Positions 9,034 to 19,234 are shown, counted from the first letter of the stretch. The stretch is 64,000 nucleotides of DNA from Magnetococcales bacterium (GCA_015228925.1 JADGCQ010000002.1:1-64000); one strand, 5' to 3'. Made by a program: numbers and translations. The notes: generated by a model from the sequence alone, not told the origin.

Positions 9034-11094
9034 ATGGATAACGCCCCCCAACTTGCGCAAATCAAGGAGATCCTGGAACAACTTGAGGGGATGCAGCACC
9101 GTTTTCTCCAATGGCGTCAGTCGGATCAGGATGCCATTCTGGCGATACAAAACGATGTGAAGGATCTCTTGCAGCGTGTAGAGCATACGCAAAACAATCA
9201 AGCGCATTTCCAAAAACAATGGCAGGAAGAACTGGCCCATCTTCGAGGAAAAGTGGAAACCGCCGGGCAGGGATGCTTCGAATTTCCCGCCGCCCCAGTA
9301 TCTACGATTGCCGTGACAACATCGCTACCGAAAAAATCTTATTTTCCGGGTTGTCTGGTCCTTCTGCTCTTGTTGACCCTGGTGGTCTTGGGGTTGCAGG
9401 AGGGGCAAAAAAAATTTTGGGAACTCTGGGATGCCTTGCCCAATCAAGAGCAAATCGAAGTAACCAGTCAAGCGCACCAGTTGATCATTCACAAAAACCA
9501 GGAAAATATTGAAGAGGTCGCCGTTGTCAATGCGGTCCATGTTCCTCTGGATCATCTGCCACCCCATCTGCCCCAGGCGTTCATCGCCATTGAAGACCAG
9601 CGGTTTTATGAACATCCTGGTTTGGATCCCATGGGGATGGTATCCAGTTTGGTCCGCGCCCTGTGGCAAGGCCGACGGTTGGGCGGTGGTAGCACGATCA
9701 GCCAACAAACGGTTAAAAATTTATTTTTCAGTTCATCGCGCAGTCTACTGCGCAAACTCAAGGAATCGGTACTCTCGTTAAAACTTGAAAATTATTTTAC
9801 AAAAAAGGAAATTCTACATATCTATTTAAATACTTCCTATTTTGGAGATAACATCTATGGCGTTGAGGCGGCAGCACTGAATTATTTTGGCAAACATGCC
9901 TCAGACCTTAACCTGCTAGAATCGGCCCTGCTGGCGGGGGCGGTCAAAGGCCCTAATTATTACAACCCACAAAAACATCCCGAACGCAGCAAAGGGCGCG
10001 CCGTTTTGGTATTGGAGAAGATGCTGGAGCAGGGATTCATCACATCCCAGGCCAAGGAAAAGGCTTTGGAAGTGGGTATTGAAAAAGGTCGATTGACGTG
10101 GCACCCCATTCAGCATCACTATTTTCGCGATTGGATCATTCCAGAATTGGTGGAAGTTTTAAAAGGATATGAGGGCCGTTTCCGAGTTATGACGACTCTG
10201 GATCCCAAGATACAACATGAAGCCAATACCATTTTGGTTGAACAGTTACGCAAAGCCAAGTCGCGTCAAGTGGAACAGGGTGCCATCCTGACTTTGGCCC
10301 GAGATGGAGCCGTTTTGGCCATGCAGGGTGGCGTTGATTTTTCCGAAAGCCAATTGAACCGTTGTACCCAATCGATACGGTCACCGGGATCGACGTTAAA
10401 AACATTTTTATATTTGACCGCATTGGAAAAGGGGATGACCCAAGAGACAATTTTGGATGATTCTCCGGTAGAAATTGACGAATGGATGCCGAATAATTTT
10501 GACAATGAGTATCTGGGGGAAATCTCTCTTGAGCAGGCTTTTATCCAATCCCGGAATACGGTTGCGGTCAAGGTGTTGCAGGAAATTGGGATTGAGGTGT
10601 ATCAGGAACGGTTGCGTCAATTGGGGTTGGAACGGCAGATGCCAGCCAATTTTACTTTGGCATTGGGAACGGGGGATATGACCATGTTGGAATTGACCAC
10701 GTTGTATGCGACTTTGGCCAATGAAGGTTTCAAGGTGACCCCTTACGCCATTCGTGGCATTTTGGACATGCAAGGGGAATGGATGTATTGGCGTAAGATT
10801 CCCGAACCCAAGCGATTGATCGCAGAAAAACCTATGAAACAAATCAAGGCGTTGTTGGAAAAAGTCGTCCGTTCTGGAACCGGTCGCCGTGCTTTGTTTG
10901 GCAAGAGGCCGATTTATGGAAAAACCGGCACGAGTCAGGGGTTTAGGGATGCATGGTTTGTGGGATTTACCAATCGTGTCACCACAACGGTTTGGTTGGG
11001 CAATGATGACAATTCTCCCATGGATGCCATTACGGGTGGCAGTTTCCCGGCGGGAATCTGGAAAAAATTCATGGAAAAAATCACCAGCCACTGA
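9034..11094 (+). CDS. Bifunctional class A penicillin-binding protein (PBP1-type)
   Basis: Polymerises and cross-links peptidoglycan. About 100 cytoplasmic residues rich in Gln, Glu and Lys, with coiled-coil character, come before one membrane anchor (about 108-125, a Leu/Val run). The GT51 glycosyltransferase domain follows, with the EDQRFYEHPG catalytic Glu motif, GGGSTISQQ and the EILHIYLN helix. The transpeptidase domain has SPGSTLK (catalytic Ser), QSRN and YGKTGTSQ, all three motifs intact. 686 residues is normal. The long N-terminal cytoplasmic coiled coil is unusual for this class. No strong ribosome-binding site precedes the ATG. Confidence 0.92.
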   Translation: MDNAPQLAQIKEILEQLEGMQHRFLQWRQSDQDAILAIQNDVKDLLQRVEHTQNNQAHFQKQWQEELAHLRGKVETAGQGCFEFPAAPVSTIAVTTSLPKKSYFPGCLVLLLLLTLVVLGLQEGQKKFWELWDALPNQEQIEVTSQAHQLIIHKNQENIEEVAVVNAVHVPLDHLPPHLPQAFIAIEDQRFYEHPGLDPMGMVSSLVRALWQGRRLGGGSTISQQTVKNLFFSSSRSLLRKLKESVLSLKLENYFTKKEILHIYLNTSYFGDNIYGVEAAALNYFGKHASDLNLLESALLAGAVKGPNYYNPQKHPERSKGRAVLVLEKMLEQGFITSQAKEKALEVGIEKGRLTWHPIQHHYFRDWIIPELVEVLKGYEGRFRVMTTLDPKIQHEANTILVEQLRKAKSRQVEQGAILTLARDGAVLAMQGGVDFSESQLNRCTQSIRSPGSTLKTFLYLTALEKGMTQETILDDSPVEIDEWMPNNFDNEYLGEISLEQAFIQSRNTVAVKVLQEIGIEVYQERLRQLGLERQMPANFTLALGTGDMTMLELTTLYATLANEGFKVTPYAIRGILDMQGEWMYWRKIPEPKRLIAEKPMKQIKALLEKVVRSGTGRRALFGKRPIYGKTGTSQGFRDAWFVGFTNRVTTTVWLGNDDNSPMDAITGGSFPAGIWKKFMEKITSH

Positions 11095-11117
11095 TTGCGG
11101 AGGTTACTAGGTTTTGC

Positions 11118-13052
11118 ATGGATACGGCCCTCGAAGTCCTGATCGTGGACGACAACCCTGTGGAGCGAAAACTGCTGGCTGGTTTGCTGGGAAAAATTCG
11201 CCCTTGGAACATTGCCATTACCTCTTGCGCCACGGGATCGGAAGCCGTTTCGTGTGTGTGTGGCAAGATGCCCGATGTTGCTTTTATTGATTTTCGTTTA
11301 AAAGGAGAATTTGGCACCGATCTGATTCGCAGACTCAAAGAATCGGGTTGTCGATCGGGTATGATTCTTTTTACGGGCCAGACGGGTGAAACCGCATTGG
11401 TTGAAGCCCTCCGTGCCGGTGCCGACGACTACCTGAGTAAAGATGATCTGAGTATCGAGGCCATCAATCGGGTCATCCACAACACCGTGGCCAAGGTTAA
11501 AACCAACCGTGCCTTGGATGCCGCCCACCACGCCCTGCAAGAGGCCAAGGAAACCCTGGAAAGGCGCGTCAAGGAACGGACGGTGGAGCTTCAAGCGGCC
11601 CAGGAAAAACTCACCGCCATCACTTCGACCGCCCATGATCCCATCATCATGGTTGACCATGATGCGCGAGTCACCTATTGGAATCCCGCTGCACAACGAA
11701 CCTTTGGCTATTCGGAAGAGGAAATTATTGGAAGGGAAGTCTATTGTCTTCTCCCATCCTCCTCTTTCAAAAGAAAAATCATTAAAACATTTCCCCATTT
11801 CCAACAAACCGGGACTGGGGCATTGATCGGCAAGGTCAGTGAATTTGTCGTTAAGAAAAAAGATGGAAGATTTTTATCTGTCGCCGCGTCCATAGCCCGG
11901 TTTCGGCATTCCATGGGATGGCACACCATCGTGATCCCCAGGGATATCACCCTCTACCGCCGCAATGAGTTGTTCTTGCGTCGTGCCAAAGAAGAAGCGG
12001 AACGATCCACCCGTCTCAAGGATCGGTTTGTATCCCTGGTGGCGCATGATTTACGCGGTCCGTTCACGACGATCCTCGGCTTCTTGGAGTTGATGGAAAA
12101 AGACAAAGGAAACCCTCTCAGTGATAAACAAAGGGGGTTTTTGCGTTGGGTTGTCGATAGCTGTCAAAAAATGCTACGTATGATTGATGAGTTATTGAAC
12201 ATCAGCCGCTTTAAAACAGGCAAGATTTCTATTGAACCGGTCTTTATCAATATACGTTTTATGGTTGAAAGGGTCTTTTCCAATTTATCGCCATTGGCGA
12301 CGAAAAAGGGGATCACTTTGGTCAATGATGTGACCGAAACGGCCCGTTTTTTTGCAGACCCCAACCTGATTGGGGAGGTAGTACAAAATCTGGTTTCCAA
12401 CGCTGTAAAATTTTCTTCGCGTGGCGGAACCATCACTTTGTACAACCCGGAGAATCAACCCAATGCCTTGGCTGTCAAGGATACGGGGGTTGGTATTACT
12501 TCAGAACAGATTGGCAAGTTGTTCAAACTGGAAGAAAAGACATCGACCATTGGCACTGCGGGAGAATCAGGGACCGGATTTGGTTTGCCCTTTAGCATGG
12601 ATATTGTCAAAGCCCATGGTGGTTCGTTACATGTGGAATCCAGTCCAGGGCAAGGAAGTGTTTTTCTCGTTGTTTTGCCCGAAGTCATTCCCCGAATTTT
12701 GGTTGTAGACGACGATCCCGATTCCAGAACTTTGTTTGAACACTATTTCACCAAGGAGGGGGTACAACTGGACATCAGCGACGCTGGAGAGAGGGGGTTG
12801 GCATTGCTCAACGTCAACCGTTATCACTTAGTCATTTGTGACATTCAAATGCCGGGGATGAATGGCTTTGAGTTTTTAGGAAAAATGAAGGCGGACCCCA
12901 AACTCAGGTCCATTCCAACCATTTTGATCACCTCGGATGAGAACATAGCAACCCGGCAGAAGGCTTTTCAGATGGGAGCCTATGATTTTATCACCAAACC
13001 CATGGCTTCCCAGGATTTGTTGCCGCGCTTACGTCGCTTTTTGGGGGTGTAG
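11118..13052 (+). CDS. Hybrid sensor histidine kinase: receiver-PAS-HisKA-ATPase-receiver
   Basis: Domains in order: receiver 1 (about 1-125, D11-D12, phospho-acceptor D58), coiled coil, PAS (about 170-285, VTYWNPAAQRTFGYS), HisKA with SLVAHDLRGPF, a HATPase domain (LVSNAVKFSS, DTGVGIT, GTGFGLPFS) and a C-terminal receiver (LVVDDDP, VICDIQMPGMNG, TKPM). There is no transmembrane helix, so it is a soluble phosphorelay kinase taking input from its first receiver and PAS domain. It starts 23 bp after the PBP stop, so it may be co-transcribed with it. No output regulator is adjacent. Confidence 0.9.
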   Translation: MDTALEVLIVDDNPVERKLLAGLLGKIRPWNIAITSCATGSEAVSCVCGKMPDVAFIDFRLKGEFGTDLIRRLKESGCRSGMILFTGQTGETALVEALRAGADDYLSKDDLSIEAINRVIHNTVAKVKTNRALDAAHHALQEAKETLERRVKERTVELQAAQEKLTAITSTAHDPIIMVDHDARVTYWNPAAQRTFGYSEEEIIGREVYCLLPSSSFKRKIIKTFPHFQQTGTGALIGKVSEFVVKKKDGRFLSVAASIARFRHSMGWHTIVIPRDITLYRRNELFLRRAKEEAERSTRLKDRFVSLVAHDLRGPFTTILGFLELMEKDKGNPLSDKQRGFLRWVVDSCQKMLRMIDELLNISRFKTGKISIEPVFINIRFMVERVFSNLSPLATKKGITLVNDVTETARFFADPNLIGEVVQNLVSNAVKFSSRGGTITLYNPENQPNALAVKDTGVGITSEQIGKLFKLEEKTSTIGTAGESGTGFGLPFSMDIVKAHGGSLHVESSPGQGSVFLVVLPEVIPRILVVDDDPDSRTLFEHYFTKEGVQLDISDAGERGLALLNVNRYHLVICDIQMPGMNGFEFLGKMKADPKLRSIPTILITSDENIATRQKAFQMGAYDFITKPMASQDLLPRLRRFLGV

Positions 13053-13070
13053 CGGTCTCCCACCAGAAAA

Positions 13071-13513
13071 TTATTGAAAGAAAAAAGGGGTCTGGGGGAT
13101 TGCCCCCAGGGTTTTGATTTTGATTTTGCCTTTTACGCGCCCTTTATCCCGAAGCATTTTTCCCGTGCCTTTTCTTTTAAAGGGAAAAATGCGCAGGCGC
13201 GCGCCTTGGTTTGCCTTCTTTCGCGGTTTTTGCGAAAGAAGGCAAACACACTGCACTGTTGAAGGTGCTAAAACATGGCATTATGCGTGATGTTTTTCGC
13301 AAAAACCGCGAAAAACATCACGCTAAGGCGTGCGCCCTGCGCATTTTTTTCGCATAAACCAAAAGCGCGAAAAAAATGCTTCGGGAGAAGGGGCGCATGA
13401 AAAGCAAAAGCAAAGTCAAAACCCTGGGGGCAATCCCCCAGACCCCTTTTTTCTTTTAATAATTGATCATTTTCAGGCATTTGTACGTGCCAATTTCAAA
13501 TGCAATTGCCCTG
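13071..13513. repeat. Large nested palindromic repeat with four internal hairpins
   Basis: The outer arms 13071-13117 and 13417-13463 are reverse complements with one mismatch. The similarity continues inward to about 13161 and 13372 with scattered changes. Inside sit four separate hairpins: 13154-13164 with 13182-13192; 13210-13224 with 13232-13246 (15 bp perfect); 13285-13300 with 13308-13323 (16 bp perfect); 13341-13353 with 13367-13379. A tail module at 13492-13513 matches that at 80-101. The element fills the gap between convergent genes, so it may end transcription both ways. Frames inside it are fortuitous. Confidence 0.88.
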
Positions 13514-13527
13514 CACTCGAAACTTTT

Positions 13528-16500
13528 TTAAGCATGTTTGCGCCGGAATACCCTTTTTCCAAACTCCAGAAGATCATCCACATACCCATAAATCACCGGA
13601 ATCACCAACAGCGATAAAAATGTCGAGGTAATCAAACCACCAATCACCACAATCGCCATCGGAGAACGAAAACTGGGTTCCGCCCCAAGACCCAAAGCGA
13701 CCGGCAACATCCCCGCCCCCATGGCAATCGTCGTCATCACAATCGGACGTGCCCGCTTGTTGCACGCATCCAACATCGCCTCCCGACGCAAAAGCCCCCG
13801 ATCCCGTCGCGCCGATACCGCATACTCCACCAACAAAATCGAGTTCTTCGTCACAATCCCCATCAACATAAGAATCCCAATCACCGCCGGCATCGAAAAC
13901 GAGTTGTGCGTGATCAATAACGAGATGAACGCCCCCCCCAATGATAATGGCAACGCCGCCAAAATCGTGATGGGTTGCAAAAAATCATGAAACAACAAGA
14001 CCAATACAATATAAATACACAACACCCCCATGGCCATCGCCCCGGCAAAACTGGCAAATAATTCCTTCATCCGTTGTGCCTCCCCATCCGGCGGTCGATG
14101 CACCCCCGATGGCAGATTCTTCATGGACGGCAAATTCAACACATCGTTCAAAACCTCCCCAAGTGCCCGCTGCCCCAGTTCAATGTCAATGGTGGTGCGC
14201 CGCATCCGGTCAAACCGATCAATCTGCGTCGCCCCACTCTGCATTTCCACCGTGGCAACCGCCTCCAAAGAGACCACACCGTTGCGTGACGCAATAGGAA
14301 CTTGCCGTATCGCATCCAAATCATGCCGCACCCCAGGGGCCAACCGGACCCGAATGGGTACCTGCCGTTCGGGAAGATTGAGCTTGGCCAACTGCACCTT
14401 GAAATCACCCGCTGTCGCCACCCGTACCGCCTGGGAAATCGTCTCCCCGGACACCCCAAGATCCGCCGCCTTGGCAAAATCGGGAAGAATGTGAATCTCG
14501 GGACGGTCCAACGCCGCATTGGAACGGACATTGCCAATCCCCTGCAACGTCCGCGATTCCCTGGCCGTCGCATCCACAACCCTAGCCAAAGCCTCTGCAT
14601 CATTGCTGGCCAACACCAACGTCAACTTGACCCCCGCCCCGTGGGAAGAAATAGAGACCCGTAATCCCGGAATACGTTGCAATCGGTGGCGCAACTCCTC
14701 TTCAACCTGCGGCTGAGTTTTATCCCGCTCCCTCCGATCCATCAACACCACAATCAACGTCGCTTTGCGCACGTCACCACTGGACCCCCCACCCAACGGT
14801 CCCCCTTCACTATTCGCCGCCGCCCCCACCGTCCCATAAACACGAACCACCTCAGGAATTTCCTTGATGATGGCAGAAGCCTGTTGCGATGCCTTCAAGG
14901 TATCGTCAAGAGAAGATCCCGGCGGCAATTCCAGATTGACCAAGGTTTGACTGCGATCCGCCGCCGGGACAAACCCAGAAGGGAGCAAAGGAGCCAAAGA
15001 CAAGGAACCGGCAAAAAACAACAAAGCCGCCAACATGGTCAGACGTGGATGATTCAAACACCCGGTGACCCAGCGCATATAAACCCTTTGCCAACCACTC
15101 TGTTGATGCTCCCGACTGTCGGGACGCAACAGATAGGCCGCCATCATCGGGGTCAACAACCGGGCAACCACCAGCGAGGCAATGATGGCCGCAACCGCCG
15201 TCATCCCAAAGGGGCGAAAAAACATCCCCGGAATGCCACCCATAAAAGCGGTCGGCAAAAACACCGCCACCAGCGTCAAAGTCGTCGCAACAACCGCCAT
15301 GCCAATTTCATCGGCAGCCTCCATGGCCGCCTGATAGGGAGGCTTGCCCATTTTCAGATGGCGCACAATGTTTTCCACCTCCACAATGGCGTCATCCACC
15401 AAAATACCCACCACCAAGGCCAAGGCCAGAAGGGTCAAGGTATCCAGGCTGAAAAGAGACATCTTCATAAAGAAAAACGCAGGGATGATAGACAATGGCA
15501 ACGCCGCCGCCGAAATCAAGGTCGCCCGGCTGTCACGCAAAAACCACCACACCACCAAAAGGGCCAAAGCGGCCCCTTCATAGAGCAATTCCATGGACCC
15601 CTTATAGTTGTCCAAGGCCGGGGCAAACGTATTATAAGCCTCTTCAATCGTCACCTGGGGATGGCTTTCAGAAAATTCCTGGACCTTGCGCCGTACCTCC
15701 TGGGCGACCGAAACCTCGCTCCACCCCTTAGAACGGGTCAATTCAAACCCCACCACCCGTTCACCATCGATCAGAGCGATGCTGCTAGGTTCCGCCCGTC
15801 CATCGGTGATGGTGGCGATATCTCCCAAACGGACCGTGCGGCCACCCGCCAAAGGGAGGTCCAAAAATTCAAGATCCGCCAAGGATTCCGGGGCGGCCAG
15901 GGTCCGTATGGTCTGCACCTCACCGGCAATATCGCCCCGCCCTCCCGGAGAATCTTTACGGACTTGCCGCAACAGGCGAGAAACATCCCCGGCGGTGATA
16001 TTCAACGAACGCATTTTGACCGGATCCAAATCCACCTGGATTTCCCGGTCTATCCCCCCCATCCGGGCAAACTTGCCCACCCCATGAACCGCCAGGAGCG
16101 TTTTGGCAATATCGTTATCCACCAACCAGGATAGTTCCCCCTCATCCATCACCTGGGAACGGGCAACGAACGCGATCATCACCCCTCCCGTGGTGGTCTT
16201 TTTGGAGATCATCGGTGTCGTCAAATCCTGGGGAAGGTCGCTGCGGATGGCATCCACGGCATTGCGCACCTCGCTGAGGGCCACTTCGGCATTTTTATCG
16301 ATGGCAAACTCAACGATAATGCTGACCGTACTGTCGGTGAGGGTGGTACGGATATGATCCACTCCCCCCAAAGAGGCCACCGCATCTTCGATCTTGCGTG
16401 CCACCTCGGTTTCCAACTGCGGGGGTGCCGCCCCCTCAAGGCTGGCCGTGACGCTGATAGAAGGGACTTCAATATCGGGAAAGTTTTGTATCCCCAATGA

Positions 16501-16590
16501 TTGAAAAGCACTCAGACCCAGCAGTGTCAGCAGGATGAATAATAAAATAGCCGGAACCGGATGGCGGATAGATAATGAAGAAAAATTCAC
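13528..16590 (-). CDS. RND efflux pump inner-membrane transporter (HAE1/AcrB type)
   Basis: Proton-driven export of hydrophobic or amphiphilic compounds across the envelope. 1020 residues is the usual size. There is an N-terminal helix (AILLFILLTLLGLSAF), two large periplasmic loops and two membrane halves. The proton-relay aspartates are present in VGILVDDAIVEVEN and the relay lysine in IVTKNSILLVEY. The start ATG overlaps the adaptor stop by 4 bp, so the operon is translationally coupled. The substrate cannot be told from sequence. It is the last gene of a three-gene efflux operon next to a divergent MarR regulator. Confidence 0.93.
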   Translation of the reverse strand: MNFSSLSIRHPVPAILLFILLTLLGLSAFQSLGIQNFPDIEVPSISVTASLEGAAPPQLETEVARKIEDAVASLGGVDHIRTTLTDSTVSIIVEFAIDKNAEVALSEVRNAVDAIRSDLPQDLTTPMISKKTTTGGVMIAFVARSQVMDEGELSWLVDNDIAKTLLAVHGVGKFARMGGIDREIQVDLDPVKMRSLNITAGDVSRLLRQVRKDSPGGRGDIAGEVQTIRTLAAPESLADLEFLDLPLAGGRTVRLGDIATITDGRAEPSSIALIDGERVVGFELTRSKGWSEVSVAQEVRRKVQEFSESHPQVTIEEAYNTFAPALDNYKGSMELLYEGAALALLVVWWFLRDSRATLISAAALPLSIIPAFFFMKMSLFSLDTLTLLALALVVGILVDDAIVEVENIVRHLKMGKPPYQAAMEAADEIGMAVVATTLTLVAVFLPTAFMGGIPGMFFRPFGMTAVAAIIASLVVARLLTPMMAAYLLRPDSREHQQSGWQRVYMRWVTGCLNHPRLTMLAALLFFAGSLSLAPLLPSGFVPAADRSQTLVNLELPPGSSLDDTLKASQQASAIIKEIPEVVRVYGTVGAAANSEGGPLGGGSSGDVRKATLIVVLMDRRERDKTQPQVEEELRHRLQRIPGLRVSISSHGAGVKLTLVLASNDAEALARVVDATARESRTLQGIGNVRSNAALDRPEIHILPDFAKAADLGVSGETISQAVRVATAGDFKVQLAKLNLPERQVPIRVRLAPGVRHDLDAIRQVPIASRNGVVSLEAVATVEMQSGATQIDRFDRMRRTTIDIELGQRALGEVLNDVLNLPSMKNLPSGVHRPPDGEAQRMKELFASFAGAMAMGVLCIYIVLVLLFHDFLQPITILAALPLSLGGAFISLLITHNSFSMPAVIGILMLMGIVTKNSILLVEYAVSARRDRGLLRREAMLDACNKRARPIVMTTIAMGAGMLPVALGLGAEPSFRSPMAIVVIGGLITSTFLSLLVIPVIYGYVDDLLEFGKRVFRRKHA

Positions 16591-17675
16591 GGGGTCACCT
16601 CAGTCACCAAAACCTTGTCGCCATCCTTCAGGAAAGCCCCCCCCGTAGCCACCACGGTGGCCTCCGGGACAATGCCCGACAAGATGGCAATACGATCCCC
16701 CTGACGTTGGGAAGTAACAACCTTGTGCCGTTGGACATGATCCTTCCCCGACATCGTAAACACGTAGGAAAAACCATCGCTGAACACAATCGCCGACTGC
16801 GGCAGAGCCATGACCTTTTCATGACCCAAAAAAATCTCCCCCTGGGCAAACATTCCCGCCTGTAACCTGGGATCCTTGGGCAGGTCAAAATAAACCAACC
16901 CTTTACGGGTATTGGCATCCTGCGTTGGGGCCATTTGACGCATGGTCGCCTGAATATTCTGGCCATTGGACAAGGTTAACCGGGCCTCCTGCCCCGGTTT
17001 GATGCGGATCAACTGCGATGCGGTCAATTCGGCACGCCACTCCAGGCGGGCCTGCCGTAGCAGACGAAACAGTTCACTGCCCACCTGCACCACCGCGCCC
17101 AACGTGGCGGTACGGGTCGAGATAATGCCATCATCGGCGGCCACAATACGGGTTTGGCGCAAACGAACCTCTTCCAAAGCAAGTGCCGCCTGGGCTGCCG
17201 CCAAATCGGCCTTGGCCGACTCTTCCGCCATCAAATATTGGGTAATCTGCTGATCCGACAACGCCCCAGATCCTTTCACCGAACGGGCACGATCACCGTT
17301 CGCCTTGGCCAAGGACAATCCCGCCTTGGCCTTTCCCACATTGGCCCGTTGCAAAGCCAAGGTCGCCGTGACCGTCGCATCGGACAAACGGACCAGTTCA
17401 TCCCCCTTCTTCACCACACTCCCCACGTCCACCGGCAAGGAGACAATCGCCAGACCGCCGATCTCCGAAGCGACCACCGCCTCCTGCCAGGGGAAAATCC
17501 CCCCCGATGTCATCATGGTTTGAGGCCAATTCTCTTGTTGCGGATGAATCACCGTCACACTCAATACCGCCTTTTCCTCTTTAACCGGAGGGGCAGCATC
17601 CGCCACGGATACCAGCAAACCACACATCGCCAGAGGCAATACCAACATGATTATAATTTTCAATATTTTCATCAC
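16587..17675 (-). CDS. RND periplasmic adaptor (membrane fusion protein)
   Basis: Links the inner-membrane pump to the outer-membrane channel. A Sec signal peptide (about 1-27, ending SVADA) precedes a lipoyl half-motif region (VDVGSVVKKGDELVRL), a short alpha-hairpin rich in Ala/Lys/Glu (about 105-170), the second lipoyl half and a beta-barrel domain. 362 residues fits the family. A Cys lies in the signal peptide, but the flanking residues do not make a good lipobox. It overlaps both neighbours by 4 bp (stop/start ATGA), typical of a tightly coupled operon. Confidence 0.9.
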   Translation of the reverse strand: MMKILKIIIMLVLPLAMCGLLVSVADAAPPVKEEKAVLSVTVIHPQQENWPQTMMTSGGIFPWQEAVVASEIGGLAIVSLPVDVGSVVKKGDELVRLSDATVTATLALQRANVGKAKAGLSLAKANGDRARSVKGSGALSDQQITQYLMAEESAKADLAAAQAALALEEVRLRQTRIVAADDGIISTRTATLGAVVQVGSELFRLLRQARLEWRAELTASQLIRIKPGQEARLTLSNGQNIQATMRQMAPTQDANTRKGLVYFDLPKDPRLQAGMFAQGEIFLGHEKVMALPQSAIVFSDGFSYVFTMSGKDHVQRHKVVTSQRQGDRIAILSGIVPEATVVATGGAFLKDGDKVLVTEVTP

Positions 17676-19132
17676 ATGGCCCCTTCATGTGTATTCGATG
17701 CCGTATCCTGGTGCCAACCACCACCCAATGCCTTATACAAGGTGATCCATTGTTGCACCTCCATCCGCTCCAATTGGATCACCGCCCGTTGTGCCGTGAT
17801 ATGTTTCCGCCGGGCCTCCTCCAAAGCCAGAAGGCTGAGTCCCCCTTTGCGCCAGTTTTCCTCACTGGCGGCAAAATAAGCGGCATACCCCGAAGCCGCC
17901 TTGCGGGCATCCTCGGTGCGATTGACAGTCCCCGTCAGGTTGACCATGGCACTTTCCACCTCACGTATCGCGTTTTGCACCGCCAAGCGATAACTGGCCA
18001 AAGCGATCTGCCGACGTCCCTCCGCCGAGCGGAGCGTGGCATCACGGACACCACCATCCCAGACCGGCAGTGTTAGCGCAGGGCCAAAGCTCCAGGGCTG
18101 GTTATCCACGTTGGCACTGCCAAGCTTGATGATACCGATCCCCACACTCCCTAACAGGGAAAATCTGGGATACCAAGCCCCCTTTGCGACCCCAACAGCG
18201 GCATTGGCCGCCACCAGTTCCTCCTCGGCACTGGCCAGATCGGGACGTTGCGCAAGCAGTTTCGCCGGTACGGCTGTCACCACAAATCGGGCAATCTTAG
18301 GCCATTGGGATCCACCTGACTCCAAATCATGACGTACCCTCCCCTCTTCCAATCCGCTCAAGGCCACCAACCCTTTGATCACCAAATCACAAGAAGCCTG
18401 TTGCAAGGTCCGTTGCGAGCGGGTTTCGGCCACCCCCGCACGGGCCAACGCCCCATCGCTTGGGGCCGACAGACCCGCCTGAACCGAGGATTCGGTCATT
18501 TTTTCCGTTTTTTCACGCGATGACAGTTCCGCGTCCAAACTTTCCCGGAGTCGGATGCATCCGCGCCATTCGGTGGTCAGGGTCGCCACTTCCGCCGCCA
18601 GAGAAACCCGCAATCCATACCAATCGGCCTGTCGTGCCGCCACCTTGGCCTGGGCCTCTTCGGTCGCCCTCTTGACCCGGCCAAACAGATCCAGTTCCCA
18701 AACCGCATCCACGGCGGTCCCCAGCGTTGTTTTTTCCACATCCGCCGGATAACGATGATTCCCACTGCGGCTGGCTTTGCCCGCCGCATCCACCTTGCCC
18801 AGTGCCCCGGCTTGTTGCATCGTCACATTGGCCCTGGCCACCTCAATGGCCGCCAATGCCCCTTCCAGGCTGGGATGGTGATCCAAAGTGGCACGGATCA
18901 GAACGGTCAGGGCCTCATCATCAAACCGCCCCCACCAATCGGTCAGGTTGTCCTGAGAGCCACCGTGGGGCAAAGCGGCCTGCCAATCCAGCGTAGGGAG
19001 AACCTCCTTGGGGCGCACATAATCGGTTCCCACGACCAGACACCCCGCCAATCCGGCGGAGAGCGACAGCATCATGACTATAATCAACCGAGCGGGAGAA
19101 ACCATGGTGTGGTAATCCATTGACGAAAGCAA
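17672..19132 (-). CDS. Outer-membrane efflux channel lipoprotein (TolC/NodT family)
   Basis: First gene of the efflux operon, encoding the trimeric exit duct. The signal peptide ends in the lipobox LAGC, so the N-terminus is lipidated as in OprM/NodT proteins. Two repeated outer-membrane-efflux domains follow, with long Ala/Glu/Arg-rich helices and the recurring LAQRPDL and AVGVAKGAWYPR motifs of this family. 486 residues is normal. It is transcribed divergently from marR, and the intervening 100 bp holds inverted repeats that may bind the regulator. Confidence 0.9.
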   Translation of the reverse strand: MLSSMDYHTMVSPARLIIVMMLSLSAGLAGCLVVGTDYVRPKEVLPTLDWQAALPHGGSQDNLTDWWGRFDDEALTVLIRATLDHHPSLEGALAAIEVARANVTMQQAGALGKVDAAGKASRSGNHRYPADVEKTTLGTAVDAVWELDLFGRVKRATEEAQAKVAARQADWYGLRVSLAAEVATLTTEWRGCIRLRESLDAELSSREKTEKMTESSVQAGLSAPSDGALARAGVAETRSQRTLQQASCDLVIKGLVALSGLEEGRVRHDLESGGSQWPKIARFVVTAVPAKLLAQRPDLASAEEELVAANAAVGVAKGAWYPRFSLLGSVGIGIIKLGSANVDNQPWSFGPALTLPVWDGGVRDATLRSAEGRRQIALASYRLAVQNAIREVESAMVNLTGTVNRTEDARKAASGYAAYFAASEENWRKGGLSLLALEEARRKHITAQRAVIQLERMEVQQWITLYKALGGGWHQDTASNTHEGAM

Positions 19133-19144
19133 TACAGATCATTT

Positions 19145-19178
19145 ATCTTTCAAGATAGATACTTTTATGGGATAGTAT
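19145..19178. promoter_or_regulatory. Candidate MarR operator sites between efflux operon and marR
   Basis: The divergent promoter region holds a compact palindrome ATCTT-TC-AAGAT at 19145-19156, then a spaced inverted repeat ATACT (19159-19163) with AGTAT (19174-19178). MarR dimers bind such AT-rich palindromes over divergent promoters, so autoregulation with control of the pump is the natural reading. The assignment is inference from position and symmetry. Confidence 0.5.
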
Positions 19179-19234
19179 GGGCTTTTCGTTTCCGACGCAA
19201 GCAATATTTTCACAAACATTCACTGGGAGCCAGC

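Noticed and set aside
13071-13463. CRISPR array
   Set aside because: Repeats are inverted pairs with different stems, not regularly spaced direct repeats with spacers.
13074-13480. Short frames on both strands encoding a similar GLGDCPQGF peptide
   Set aside because: They arise from the inverted arms of the palindromic repeat, not from genes.
14677-16134. 485-codon plus-strand frame
   Set aside because: Antisense to the RND transporter; composition is Arg/His/Gln-rich without motifs.
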